A stretch of DNA of 64,000 bases, from assembly GCA_002280555.1 (NCBI GenBank), contig NCEE01000002.1, forward strand, positions 1 to 64,000, read 5' to 3'. Of the stretch, positions 1 through 7,168 are shown piece after piece. Below the pieces are notes generated by a model. The model was not told the origin of the DNA, searched no databases, and was given only the letters and a program-made list of their open reading frames with translations. The DNA comes from Sphingomonas sp. 32-62-10. Its GTDB lineage: Bacteria; Pseudomonadota; Alphaproteobacteria; Sphingomonadales; Sphingomonadaceae. Numbering within the stretch: the stretch's first letter is position 1; the number at the start of each line of letters is the position of its first letter. The position numbers were made by a program, and so were the translations under genes.

Positions 1-17
1 ATGAAAGGAGCCTGATT

Positions 18-1094
18 GTGGTCTGGTTTAAGCGTTTTGGATTGGTCGCAGTCGTCCTTGTCCTCATCGGGGCGTTGGCAGCCTACGCATTGCAGGCGCG
101 CCTCGGCACGTGGCTGTTCGAGCGCGGCACGGCGCAGCGCATGGTTGTCGACAATGTCGCGAAGCGGGATGACGGTCTGCATGTCGGCTTGTGCGGCACA
201 GGCTCGCCCATGCCCAACCTCGATCGCGCGGGGCCGTGCAACGTCGTGATCGCCGGCAAGCAAATGTATGTGGTGGATATCGGCGAAGGCGGCGGCGAGA
301 CGCTCAATGTGATGGGCATCAGCCCCGGCAAGGCTAACGGGCTCCTGCTTACCCATTTCCATTCCGACCATATCGACGGCTTCGGCCCGCTGATGCTCTA
401 CCACTGGACCCGCGGATCGAGCATCGCGCCGCTGCCGGTTTATGGCCCGAAGGGTGTCGAAGCGGTCGTCGCCGGTTTCAATGCTGCCTATGCGACCGAC
501 AACACCTATCGCATTGCGCACCACGGGCCCCAGGTGGTTCCGCCGAGTGGCGCGGGTGCCATTGCTCGCCCGTTCGAAATGGCCGGTTCGGCGACGATCG
601 TGTTGCAGCGTGACGGCCTCAAGATCACCGCCTTCACGGTCAACCATGATCCGATCAAGCCCTCGGTCGGCTATCGCTTCGACTATAAGGGACGGTCGCT
701 GTGCATAAGTGGTGACACCAAGAAATCGCCCAATTTGGAAGCCGTCTGCAAGGGCGTCGACATTCTCGTTCACGAGGCGCTGAATCCCGCCTTGGTGCAG
801 AAAATGGAAGCGGCCGCGGCGGCGAATGGCCAGGCGGGCGCGGCGAAGATCATGCACGACATTCAGGATTACCACACCACACCCCAGGAAGCGGCCGAAA
901 GCGCGCAGGCCGCCGCTGTTGGGATGCTGGTCCTTAGCCATCTTGTCCCGCCCTTGCCGAGCCGATGGCTCTACGCCGCCTTTCTCGGCGATGCCAAAAG
1001 CCGCTTTTCCGGCCCGATCGTGGTTGGCGAGGACGGCATGATGTTCTCGCTGCCCGCCGGCAGCAAGACGATCAACCGGACCCGGTTGATGTAA
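18..1094 (+). CDS. Membrane-anchored metallo-beta-lactamase-fold hydrolase
   Basis: The 358-residue protein begins with a single hydrophobic segment (residues 8-25), so it is probably anchored to the inner membrane with its enzyme domain in the periplasm. The metal-binding HxHxDH signature is at residues 113-118 (HFHSDH). Later metal ligands are suggested by the SGDT and LSHLVP segments, as in RNase Z/arylsulfatase-like members of the fold. I chose the GTG at 18 because AAGGAG stands 7 bases upstream and no better ATG precedes the anchor. A five-codon frame (bases 1-15) just before it is probably the tail of the previous gene. The substrate is unknown; the family covers lactones, sulfate or phosphate esters and RNA ends. 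Family call firm, function open. Confidence 0.82.
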   Translation: MVWFKRFGLVAVVLVLIGALAAYALQARLGTWLFERGTAQRMVVDNVAKRDDGLHVGLCGTGSPMPNLDRAGPCNVVIAGKQMYVVDIGEGGGETLNVMGISPGKANGLLLTHFHSDHIDGFGPLMLYHWTRGSSIAPLPVYGPKGVEAVVAGFNAAYATDNTYRIAHHGPQVVPPSGAGAIARPFEMAGSATIVLQRDGLKITAFTVNHDPIKPSVGYRFDYKGRSLCISGDTKKSPNLEAVCKGVDILVHEALNPALVQKMEAAAAANGQAGAAKIMHDIQDYHTTPQEAAESAQAAAVGMLVLSHLVPPLPSRWLYAAFLGDAKSRFSGPIVVGEDGMMFSLPAGSKTINRTRLM

Positions 1095-1168
1095 GGCACC
1101 GGCGGTCCCGCCTTTGCCAATGGGCTCCCCCCGCCCCTTACCTCCCACCCCCAATGAAGGAATGAAAG

Positions 1169-1441
1169 ATGAAGATGATGTATCGCATCGCCGCCGTCCT
1201 GGCGGCAACGTTAGCCTTGGCTCCCGCAGCAAATGCCCAGATGTATGACATGGCCTTATCGCAGCTGACGTCGAAGTTTAAGGCATCCGACAAGAATGGC
1301 GATGGCAAGCTCAGTTTGCAGGAAGCCAAGGACGGCGGAATGTCGCGTGTTGTCGCCAATTTCGCGACGATCGACAGCGACAAGGACGGTTACGTGACCT
1401 TCGCTCAGCTTAAGGCGCAGCTGGATGCACGCTACAAATAA
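1169..1441 (+). CDS. Exported two-EF-hand calcium-binding protein
   Basis: This 90-residue protein has a clear Sec signal peptide (about residues 1-24, ending in ANAQ). Two EF-hand loops follow: DKNGDGKLSLQE and DSDKDGYVTFAQ, each with acidic residues at positions 1, 3, 5 and 12 or close equivalents. It should bind calcium in the periplasm. An AAGGAATGAAAG ribosome-binding region precedes the ATG. It lies 74 bases after the metallo-hydrolase gene and may share its transcript. A second, four-hand protein of the same kind is encoded at 2831-3253, so exported calcium binding recurs here. Partner unknown. Confidence 0.85.
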   Translation: MKMMYRIAAVLAATLALAPAANAQMYDMALSQLTSKFKASDKNGDGKLSLQEAKDGGMSRVVANFATIDSDKDGYVTFAQLKAQLDARYK

Positions 1442-1455
1442 GTGCTGAAGCAATC

Positions 1456-1487
1456 GGGACGCGTTGGCAGCTGATCCGACGCGTCCC
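1456..1487. terminator. Hairpin between convergent genes, likely terminator
   Basis: GGGACGCGT (1456-1464) pairs perfectly with ACGCGTCCC (1479-1487). The stem extends inward by a U-G and two G-C pairs, giving about 12 pairs and an 8-base loop. There is no clear T run. It sits 15 bases after one gene and about 85 bases from the end of the opposing gene, so it could end transcription from either side. Confidence 0.5.
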
Positions 1488-1570
1488 ATCATCCGCCGCG
1501 CAGACGCTCACTGCGGCGGGAACTCCCAAAGGATGCGACCTACCGCAGCTCAGATACTGACTTGACGTCC

Positions 1571-1969
1571 TCAGGACGCGACCCGGGGTTTAGCTTCATC
1601 GGCGCCCATCTGACGCGCCAGCGCGAACAACGTGCCGGCAACGACCACCTCGACCAGGATCATGTCGAGCGCCAAACCTGCTCCATGGGCCAACCATGCG
1701 ATCACGCGGCCGGTTGCAGCGAACAGCAGCATCATGATCGGGGGATAAAGCCAAACCGACCGACTGGTGCGAAGTGCGATCAGTATTGCTCCTCCCATGG
1801 TCAGGAAGAAGGCGGCAAGATCGCCGATTTGGGTGCTCAGTCCATTGCCCTCCAGCAGCGGCATTCGCATCCGTGCCGACACCAGACCCGGCACGAATAG
1901 CCAACCAAGCCCCACCAAAATGAAAACCATCGCGGGTAGGCTTACCCCGATTTTCCAGACTTTGCGCAT
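1571..1969 (-). CDS. Small integral membrane protein (paralogue A)
   Basis: The 132-residue protein has about four hydrophobic segments (roughly residues 6-30, 45-65, 72-92 and 97-118) and no recognised catalytic motif. It resembles the protein encoded at 3516-3911 in length, segment layout and local sequence: WLYPPIMMLLFAATGRVIAWLAHGA here against WFYPAMMLFGFFALGRIAATLFHGA there, compared in short blocks. The two are therefore paralogues. It is the last gene of a minus-strand run EF-hand - SDR - this gene, 32 bases after the SDR stop. The fold is like small DUF4345-type proteins, but I do not claim that family. Function unknown. Confidence 0.65.
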   Translation of the reverse strand: MRKVWKIGVSLPAMVFILVGLGWLFVPGLVSARMRMPLLEGNGLSTQIGDLAAFFLTMGGAILIALRTSRSVWLYPPIMMLLFAATGRVIAWLAHGAGLALDMILVEVVVAGTLFALARQMGADEAKPRVAS

Positions 1970-2001
1970 TACTCATCCGCTCCCATCAGGGTCTTGATGC
2001 T

Positions 2002-2790
2002 TCAGATACCGGCAATGCGCAGCAGCCGGACCAGAACTGCAAAGGTCCACGGCGCCACGTACCGTAGCCGGGGCTTGCGGGCTTCCGCCGCGCTGACGAT
2101 CTTGCGCACGATCGTGTCGGTCGACCCGACCTCCAGAAACTGCAATCTTCTGTGGCTCGCTTTTCGGCGAGCCTCGATTTGCGCTTGTGAGAAGATCGAT
2201 CCCTCCTCCTCGATCGCCTCGAACTGGCTATTCAACAGTTGCTGGTTGAAGCCGGTATTGTAAGGACCAGGTTCGACGACTGAAACGTGGATGCCTTTGC
2301 CAAGGGCCTTCATTTCTTCGCGCAGGCCAGCAGCTGCGGCTGAGATGGCGAATTTGGTCATCGAATAGGGCATCACGAACGGCTCGGGGATGCGACCCAC
2401 GATCGAGCTCATGAAAATGACCGTCCCGCCGCCGCGCGCGATCATGCTGCGGATGGCGATTTGCGTCAGTTCCAGTGAGGAGAACAGATTAACCTCGAAC
2501 AGGCGCCGCACCCGGTCAATCTTAACGTCTGCCAGCGATCCGGATAGGTTTTGTGCGGCGTTGTTGATGAGGACATCGAGTTCCAGGCTAGCGATCTTCG
2601 ACCGATCCTCGGCTTTCGTGATGTCCAACTTGAACACACGCGCCGAGGATCCCAGCTCAAGCTGCAACGCGGAGACCTCGGACTCCGAGTATGTCGTAAC
2701 GTAAACGGTGTGACCTCGCGCCAAGAGCCGTTTGGCGGTATCCTTACCTATGCCCGTCCCGGCACCGGTGATGAGTATTGTCTTGGTCAT
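2002..2790 (-). CDS. Short-chain dehydrogenase/reductase
   Basis: This is a classical SDR of 262 residues. The nucleotide-binding TGxxxGIG motif (TGAGTGIG) is near residue 8, NNA follows, the catalytic serine is in FMSSIVG and the active-site YxxxK is YSMTK. Such enzymes interconvert alcohols and ketones with NAD(P). I start at the ATG at 2790, directly before MTKTILITGAG, because the 28 codons upstream are Cys/Pro-rich and unlike the family. It sits 40 bases after the EF-hand gene and 32 bases before a small membrane-protein gene, forming an operon behind operators at 3317 and perhaps 3454. Beside a BVMO and a hydrolase it could oxidise a substrate hydroxyl to the ketone the BVMO needs; that role is inferred. 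Confidence 0.85.
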   Translation of the reverse strand: MTKTILITGAGTGIGKDTAKRLLARGHTVYVTTYSESEVSALQLELGSSARVFKLDITKAEDRSKIASLELDVLINNAAQNLSGSLADVKIDRVRRLFEVNLFSSLELTQIAIRSMIARGGGTVIFMSSIVGRIPEPFVMPYSMTKFAISAAAAGLREEMKALGKGIHVSVVEPGPYNTGFNQQLLNSQFEAIEEEGSIFSQAQIEARRKASHRRLQFLEVGSTDTIVRKIVSAAEARKPRLRYVAPWTFAVLVRLLRIAGI

Positions 2791-2830
2791 CGCATATTCT
2801 TTGATAGGCCGGGCAGGACACAACGATTGA

Positions 2831-3253
2831 TCAGCGCATTGGCAGGTCGGACAGGGCGATGATGCCGTCCTCATCTTGGTCGACCAACGCGAAGATATCG
2901 CGTTCGGGCTTGTCCCATTCGGCGCGCGTCAGCCGTCCGTCGCCGTTCTTGTCGGCCATCGCCAGAACCTGCTCCAGCTTCGCAGTAAATTTGCGCCTGG
3001 CAATTCGTATCCGCGGTGCGTCTTCCTCGCTTACCACGCCGTTCCCGTTGCGATCGAGCCTGGCGAAAATGTCGGCGCGATGCGCGTCATATTCCCTGCG
3101 GGTGACCTTGCCGTCGCCGTTGACATCGGCATTGGTGAGAATGTCGCGAAGCCTTTCGAGTTGCTCCGCCGAGGGTCGCTGCTGGGCCGTAGCCGGGAAA
3201 CAAACACACGCCAAGGCGGCTGCGGCAAAGATGCGGGTGGGATGCTTGATCAT
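2831..3253 (-). CDS. Exported four-EF-hand calcium-binding protein
   Basis: The 140-residue protein has a signal peptide ending near residue 24 (FPATAQQ). Four EF-hand-like loops follow: DVNGDGKVTRRE, DRNGNGVVSEED, DKNGDGRLTRAE and the degenerate DQDEDGIIALSD. It is the first gene of the minus-strand operon with the SDR and the small membrane protein, 64 bases downstream of a 17-bp palindromic operator (3317-3333). Calcium binding in the periplasm is firm from the loops. A link to the sulfatases of this window, which belong to a family using calcium at the active site, is only a guess. Confidence 0.85.
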   Translation of the reverse strand: MIKHPTRIFAAAALACVCFPATAQQRPSAEQLERLRDILTNADVNGDGKVTRREYDAHRADIFARLDRNGNGVVSEEDAPRIRIARRKFTAKLEQVLAMADKNGDGRLTRAEWDKPERDIFALVDQDEDGIIALSDLPMR

Positions 3254-3316
3254 GGTCGTGCTCCATTGGTTTCGCCAAAGCCGCCGTTGCGCGAAAATGA
3301 CGGCCGATGCCTCTTA

Positions 3317-3333
3317 TTAATGTAATATATTAC
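3317..3333. promoter_or_regulatory. Palindromic operator, type 1, site A
   Basis: TTAATGT-AAT-ATATTAC is one of five related 17-bp inverted repeats in this window (others at 3454, 5130, 8986 and 14356). The half-site is NTAATRY with a fixed 3-base spacer. It lies 64 bases before the EF-hand gene on the minus strand. Size and symmetry fit a TetR-family dimer; the likely protein is encoded at 14384-15007. Confidence 0.6.
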
Positions 3334-3453
3334 GACAGCAAGACGTGATTGCGGTGCGCGCGTTCATTCAGCAGGGAGCGCTGGCTCGGGATGCGCGGTC
3401 TTTGCCCGACGGATTGCGCGTTTTTTGGGATTTTTGCCATTGCCCGACGCGGC

Positions 3454-3470
3454 GTAATGTCACATATTAA
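3454..3470. promoter_or_regulatory. Palindromic operator, type 1, site B
   Basis: GTAATGT-CAC-ATATTAA lies 46 bases before the small membrane-protein/hydrolase operon on the plus strand. It shares an intergenic region with site A, so the two divergent operons each have a copy. Confidence 0.6.
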
Positions 3471-3515
3471 TTGTGAGTTTCGACTTGGCGTCGGGTGTAG
3501 AAAGCTGGAAATTTG

Positions 3516-3911
3516 ATGGCGAAAGTTCTGAGCTTGGCGGTTCGCGTGCCGCCGTTGTTGCTGTGCATTCTGTTCGGGTTCCTGGGAATCAGGTCGATGA
3601 CCAACCCTGATCGGGCAGCAACGTTTTTCGGGTACGCGTTTCCAAATACCGGGCTTGGGCTAAGCTCGTTTGTCGGACATTCGGTCAGTTGGGCGCTCAC
3701 GATCGCGCTCTGCTTGGCTCTCGGTCTCATTCGCAAGGAACGCAGCTGGTTTTACCCGGCGATGATGCTGTTTGGGTTCTTCGCACTGGGACGGATTGCC
3801 GCGACACTCTTTCATGGGGCGCCGGTTCATCCCGAGCGCCTCCTACCGGAACTGGCGTTTACAGGCCTGCTCTACCTAGCAGCGCGGCAAACGCCCCACA
3901 CCAGCCGGTAA
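3516..3911 (+). CDS. Small integral membrane protein (paralogue B)
   Basis: The 131-residue protein has about four hydrophobic segments and no recognisable active site. It is a paralogue of the protein encoded at 1571-1969, with similar length and the shared pattern of aromatic-aromatic-Pro-Ala-Met-Met followed by ALGRIAATLFHGA. I take the ATG at 3516; a TTG one codon earlier is also in frame. It is first in a plus-strand operon with the hydrolase gene at 3957 (45-base gap), behind operator site B. Two copies flanking the EF-hand/SDR pair and both next to type 1 operators suggest a role tied to this pathway, perhaps membrane handling of a hydrophobic substrate. That is speculation. Confidence 0.65.
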   Translation: MAKVLSLAVRVPPLLLCILFGFLGIRSMTNPDRAATFFGYAFPNTGLGLSSFVGHSVSWALTIALCLALGLIRKERSWFYPAMMLFGFFALGRIAATLFHGAPVHPERLLPELAFTGLLYLAARQTPHTSR

Positions 3912-3956
3912 GCGCGCGGGCGGCGCAGAATCGCGACAATTGAAGGGGAGTAAGAC

Positions 3957-5021
3957 ATGGTTGAGGCAATCCTGATCGGAATCGGTGCGCTGGGCGCAGC
4001 AGCGGCAGCGGGCGCGTTCGCGATCACCCGGGACGGGGCAACGGTGACCCCTCAGGGGTCAGGCCGGGTCAGCACTGCCTCGGGCACTTTTGAGGGCTTC
4101 CCGCTTCCCGACTATGCACAAGAATTCGTGACCGATGCCCACAAGAGCTACCTGATCGAGGTTGAGCCCGGGATCAAGGTGCACGTTCTTGAAGTCGGTG
4201 AAGGCTATCCGATCTTTATGCAGCACGGCAATCCGACTTCGGGCTTTCTCTATCGCAAAGTGGCCGAACACCTGCCGCTCGACAGGGTGCGCGTGATCAT
4301 GCCGACCCTCGTCGGGCTTGGCTTTTCGTCGAAGGTGCCGGTCAGCATGCATACAGCGGCCAACCACAATCGCTGGATCAACGCGGCGCTGCGGCAACTC
4401 CGGCTCGAGCAACTAATCTATGTCGGGCAGGATTGGGGCGGGCCTGTCGGCGTTGGTGCGCTGGCGCTATCGCCCGGATTGGTCAAGGGCATCGTCATCA
4501 TGAACACCGCGATCCGCGTGACCGAGGTCAAGACCAGCCTGTCCAAGATCCATAACCTGATGAAGACCCCGATTGTCGGCGAATACCTGGGGAATGTCCG
4601 CAATGCCATCTTCAGGGGCCTGCATCGTCCGCAGCACGATCCCGCCTCGATGCCGCAAGCGGTCAAGGACCTCTATGCACGCCCGGTGCGCGAAAGCGGC
4701 AATCACAAGGCACCGCTGGCAATGATGCGAATGGTGCCCGATGGGCCCGATCATCCAAGCACCCCGGTGATGCGGGAGCTCGTTCCCTATGTGCGCTCGC
4801 TCGATGTCCCGGTCGAGATCGTTTGGGGCATCAACGATCCGATCCTCGGCAATGCTGTACCTGCGATGCTCGAGAACTTTCCGCAAGCACGGGTGACCGA
4901 GACGTCGGCCGGGCATTTCCTTCAGGAAGAAGTTCCCGAAGTCATCGCCGAAGCGGTGCTGCGAGTGCTGGGCGCGGTCCGCCAAGGCGAGCCGCAGGAA
5001 AGCGTCGCAGCCAACGATTAG
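3957..5021 (+). CDS. Membrane-anchored alpha/beta hydrolase, haloalkane-dehalogenase type
   Basis: The 354-residue protein has an N-terminal hydrophobic anchor (residues 4-23) and an alpha/beta-hydrolase domain. HGNPTSG (Asn92) is the oxyanion/halide-site motif of haloalkane dehalogenases. GQDWGGP carries the nucleophile Asp159 with its following Trp. Asp294 (in WGINDPI) and His320 (in SAGHF) complete a plausible triad. An Asp nucleophile fits dehalogenases and epoxide hydrolases rather than esterases, which usually use Ser. GGGGAG precedes the ATG. It follows a small membrane-protein gene and precedes the BVMO gene. Its place suggests it opens an epoxide, lactone or C-halogen bond made or left by neighbouring enzymes. 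The chemistry cannot be fixed from sequence. Confidence 0.8.
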   Translation: MVEAILIGIGALGAAAAAGAFAITRDGATVTPQGSGRVSTASGTFEGFPLPDYAQEFVTDAHKSYLIEVEPGIKVHVLEVGEGYPIFMQHGNPTSGFLYRKVAEHLPLDRVRVIMPTLVGLGFSSKVPVSMHTAANHNRWINAALRQLRLEQLIYVGQDWGGPVGVGALALSPGLVKGIVIMNTAIRVTEVKTSLSKIHNLMKTPIVGEYLGNVRNAIFRGLHRPQHDPASMPQAVKDLYARPVRESGNHKAPLAMMRMVPDGPDHPSTPVMRELVPYVRSLDVPVEIVWGINDPILGNAVPAMLENFPQARVTETSAGHFLQEEVPEVIAEAVLRVLGAVRQGEPQESVAAND

Positions 5022-5129
5022 CGCACCAGCGTGCAAGGTTACCGGGCGTAACGGTTTCCTTGGCGAATGTATTCCGGTGCGAAGAAGGCCGAGCATTAGG
5101 GACTTGCCCCCGGCCGGCTTTGTGACTAT

Positions 5130-5146
5130 TTAATGTATGACATTAG
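5130..5146. promoter_or_regulatory. Palindromic operator, type 1, site C
   Basis: TTAATGT-ATG-ACATTAG lies 89 bases before the BVMO start codon. It has the same half-site and 3-base spacer as the copies at 3317, 3454, 8986 and 14356. Confidence 0.6.
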
Positions 5147-5234
5147 ATCGCGATCACCCAATTCAGCGCGGCTCACACGCAAGCACGCTGGCGGGTGCCA
5201 TTCGTCGCGATCCGCAAGCGAGAGGCCCACAACA

Positions 5235-7082
5235 ATGACGACCGTTCTCGACAGGGAGTCGATCAAGCAGAAATATGCCGCCGAACGCGCCAAGCGCCTG
5301 CGGCCCGAGGGCAATGAGCAGTATCAGCGGCTCTCGGGCAAGTTCCAGGATATGGCGGCCGATCCGCATACGCCCTTCGTCCCGCGCGATCCGGTGACCG
5401 ATCATGTTACCTTTGCCTTTATTGGCGCCGGGATGTCCGGACTGGTCACCGGTGCACGCCTTAAAGAGGCGGGGATCGAGAGCGTCCGGCTGATCGACAA
5501 GGCCGGCGGGGTCGGCGGTACCTGGTACTGGAACCGCTATCCCGGCGTGCGCTGCGATACGGCGGCGATGATCTACCTGCCGCTGCTCGAGGAAACCGGC
5601 TACATGCCGTCCGAGAAATATGTGCGCGGCCCCGAAATCCTCGCCCATTGCGAACGGATCGCGAAGCACTATGGCCTTTACGACAAGGCCTTGTTCCACA
5701 CCGAAATCGATTCGGTCGAGTGGCAGGAAGATGCAAGGGTGTGGCGCATCACCACCAATCGCGGCGATGATTTCACTGCCAAATATCTGGGCATGGGAAC
5801 CGGCCCGCTGCACGTTGCCAAGCTGCCGGGGATTCCGGGGATCGAGAATTTCAAAGGCAAGCAGTTCCACACCAGCCGGTGGGATTATGACTATACCGGC
5901 GGCGATGCCCTTGGTGCGCCGATGGACAAGCTAAAGGACAAGCGCGTTGCCGTGATCGGCACCGGCGCCACCGGGGTCCAGTGCATCCCCCAGATGGCAA
6001 AGACCACAGGCCACCTGTTCGTTTTCCAGCGCACCCCGTCATCGGTCGATGTGCGCGGCAACCACCCGATCGATCCGGACTGGTTCGGCAGGATTGCCAA
6101 GGCGGGCTGGCAGAAGCGCTGGATGGACAATTTCGTCGACAATATGGGGCGTGGCCTCCCGTCGGAGGACCTGATTGACGATGGCTGGACTGCAATATCG
6201 CGCCGCATCCGGGAAAAGGTTCTGGATGGCCGACCAATGTGGGCAGCCAAGCTGGCGACGCGCGTGGCGGGTGCGCTGGGGCGTCCTCTGCGGCAGGTGA
6301 GTCCAGAAAAAGTCCAGGCAGCGATTGAGGACGCGGACATCGAAAAGATGGAGGAAATCCGCGCCCGAGTCGATTCGGTCGTGAAAGACCCGGAAACTGC
6401 GGCGCATCTGAAGGCTTGGTATTCGCAGCTCTGCAAGCGCCCGTGCTTCAGCGACGAATATCTCGATGCCTTCAATTTGCCCAACACCACGCTGGTCGAC
6501 ACCGACGGCAAGGGGGTCGAGCGCATTACCGAAACCGGGCTGATGGTGGGCGGCAAGCACTACGAGGTCGATTGCATCGTCTACGCATCGGGGTTCGAGT
6601 TCGGGGCCAATTTTCAAATGAAAACCGGTTTCGACATCAAAGGCCGGAATGGCGAACTCTTGTCGGAATACTGGGCTGACGGGCTGCGGACCCTGCACGG
6701 CTTGCACGTTCCCGGTTTTCCCAACGCATTCATGGTGCAGATGAATCAGGCCGCCAATATGGTGAGCAACATCCCGCACAATATCGTCGATCACGCCGCG
6801 ACCGTGGCGCAGGTGATCGCCCATGCCGAGCGAGAAGACTATGCCGAGGTCGAGCCGACCGAAGAGGCAGTGTCCAAATGGGTCGATCTCATCCTGACCG
6901 GAGGCGGATCGCTGATGGCGTCGGCGGACTGCACGCCCGGTTTCTGGAACAATGAAGGCCAAGGCTGGAGCAAGGAATTCCGGCAGTCACAGGGTCATCC
7001 GGGCGGTGCAGAGGGGTATTTCGGTCATATCGACGCATGGCGTCGATCTGGCACTTATTCTGGTCTTGTCTTCAGTAAGTGA
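5235..7082 (+). CDS. Flavin-dependent Baeyer-Villiger monooxygenase (copy 1)
   Basis: The 615-residue enzyme has an FAD-binding GxGxxG motif (GAGMSG, residues 64-69), the GGTWYWNRYPG stretch typical of the class, the BVMO fingerprint FxGxxxHxxxWD (residues 206-217) and an NADPH-binding GTGATG (242-247). It should insert oxygen next to a ketone to give an ester or lactone. I start at 5235 because the paralogue encoded at 41481 aligns from its first residues here and AGAGG lies just upstream; a longer in-frame start at 5133 falls inside the operator. Compared with the paralogue it has an extra stretch of about 20-30 residues around residues 330-365. It sits behind operator site C, after a hydrolase gene suited to cleaving the product. 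Confidence 0.9.
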   Translation: MTTVLDRESIKQKYAAERAKRLRPEGNEQYQRLSGKFQDMAADPHTPFVPRDPVTDHVTFAFIGAGMSGLVTGARLKEAGIESVRLIDKAGGVGGTWYWNRYPGVRCDTAAMIYLPLLEETGYMPSEKYVRGPEILAHCERIAKHYGLYDKALFHTEIDSVEWQEDARVWRITTNRGDDFTAKYLGMGTGPLHVAKLPGIPGIENFKGKQFHTSRWDYDYTGGDALGAPMDKLKDKRVAVIGTGATGVQCIPQMAKTTGHLFVFQRTPSSVDVRGNHPIDPDWFGRIAKAGWQKRWMDNFVDNMGRGLPSEDLIDDGWTAISRRIREKVLDGRPMWAAKLATRVAGALGRPLRQVSPEKVQAAIEDADIEKMEEIRARVDSVVKDPETAAHLKAWYSQLCKRPCFSDEYLDAFNLPNTTLVDTDGKGVERITETGLMVGGKHYEVDCIVYASGFEFGANFQMKTGFDIKGRNGELLSEYWADGLRTLHGLHVPGFPNAFMVQMNQAANMVSNIPHNIVDHAATVAQVIAHAEREDYAEVEPTEEAVSKWVDLILTGGGSLMASADCTPGFWNNEGQGWSKEFRQSQGHPGGAEGYFGHIDAWRRSGTYSGLVFSK

Positions 7083-7168
7083 CGATCAGTCAGGGCTGAC
7101 TGCCGTTCCTTGCAGAACATAATTGATTCCATTAACTTTTTGTCGAAACGAGCGCGTTGGGGGCCTCG

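Noticed and set aside
7119..7135. Possible sixth type 1 operator before the sulfatase gene (ATAATTG-ATT-CCATTAA)
   Set aside because: Only the right arm fits the consensus; the left arm is off by several bases. The sulfatase may simply be transcribed with the BVMO gene.
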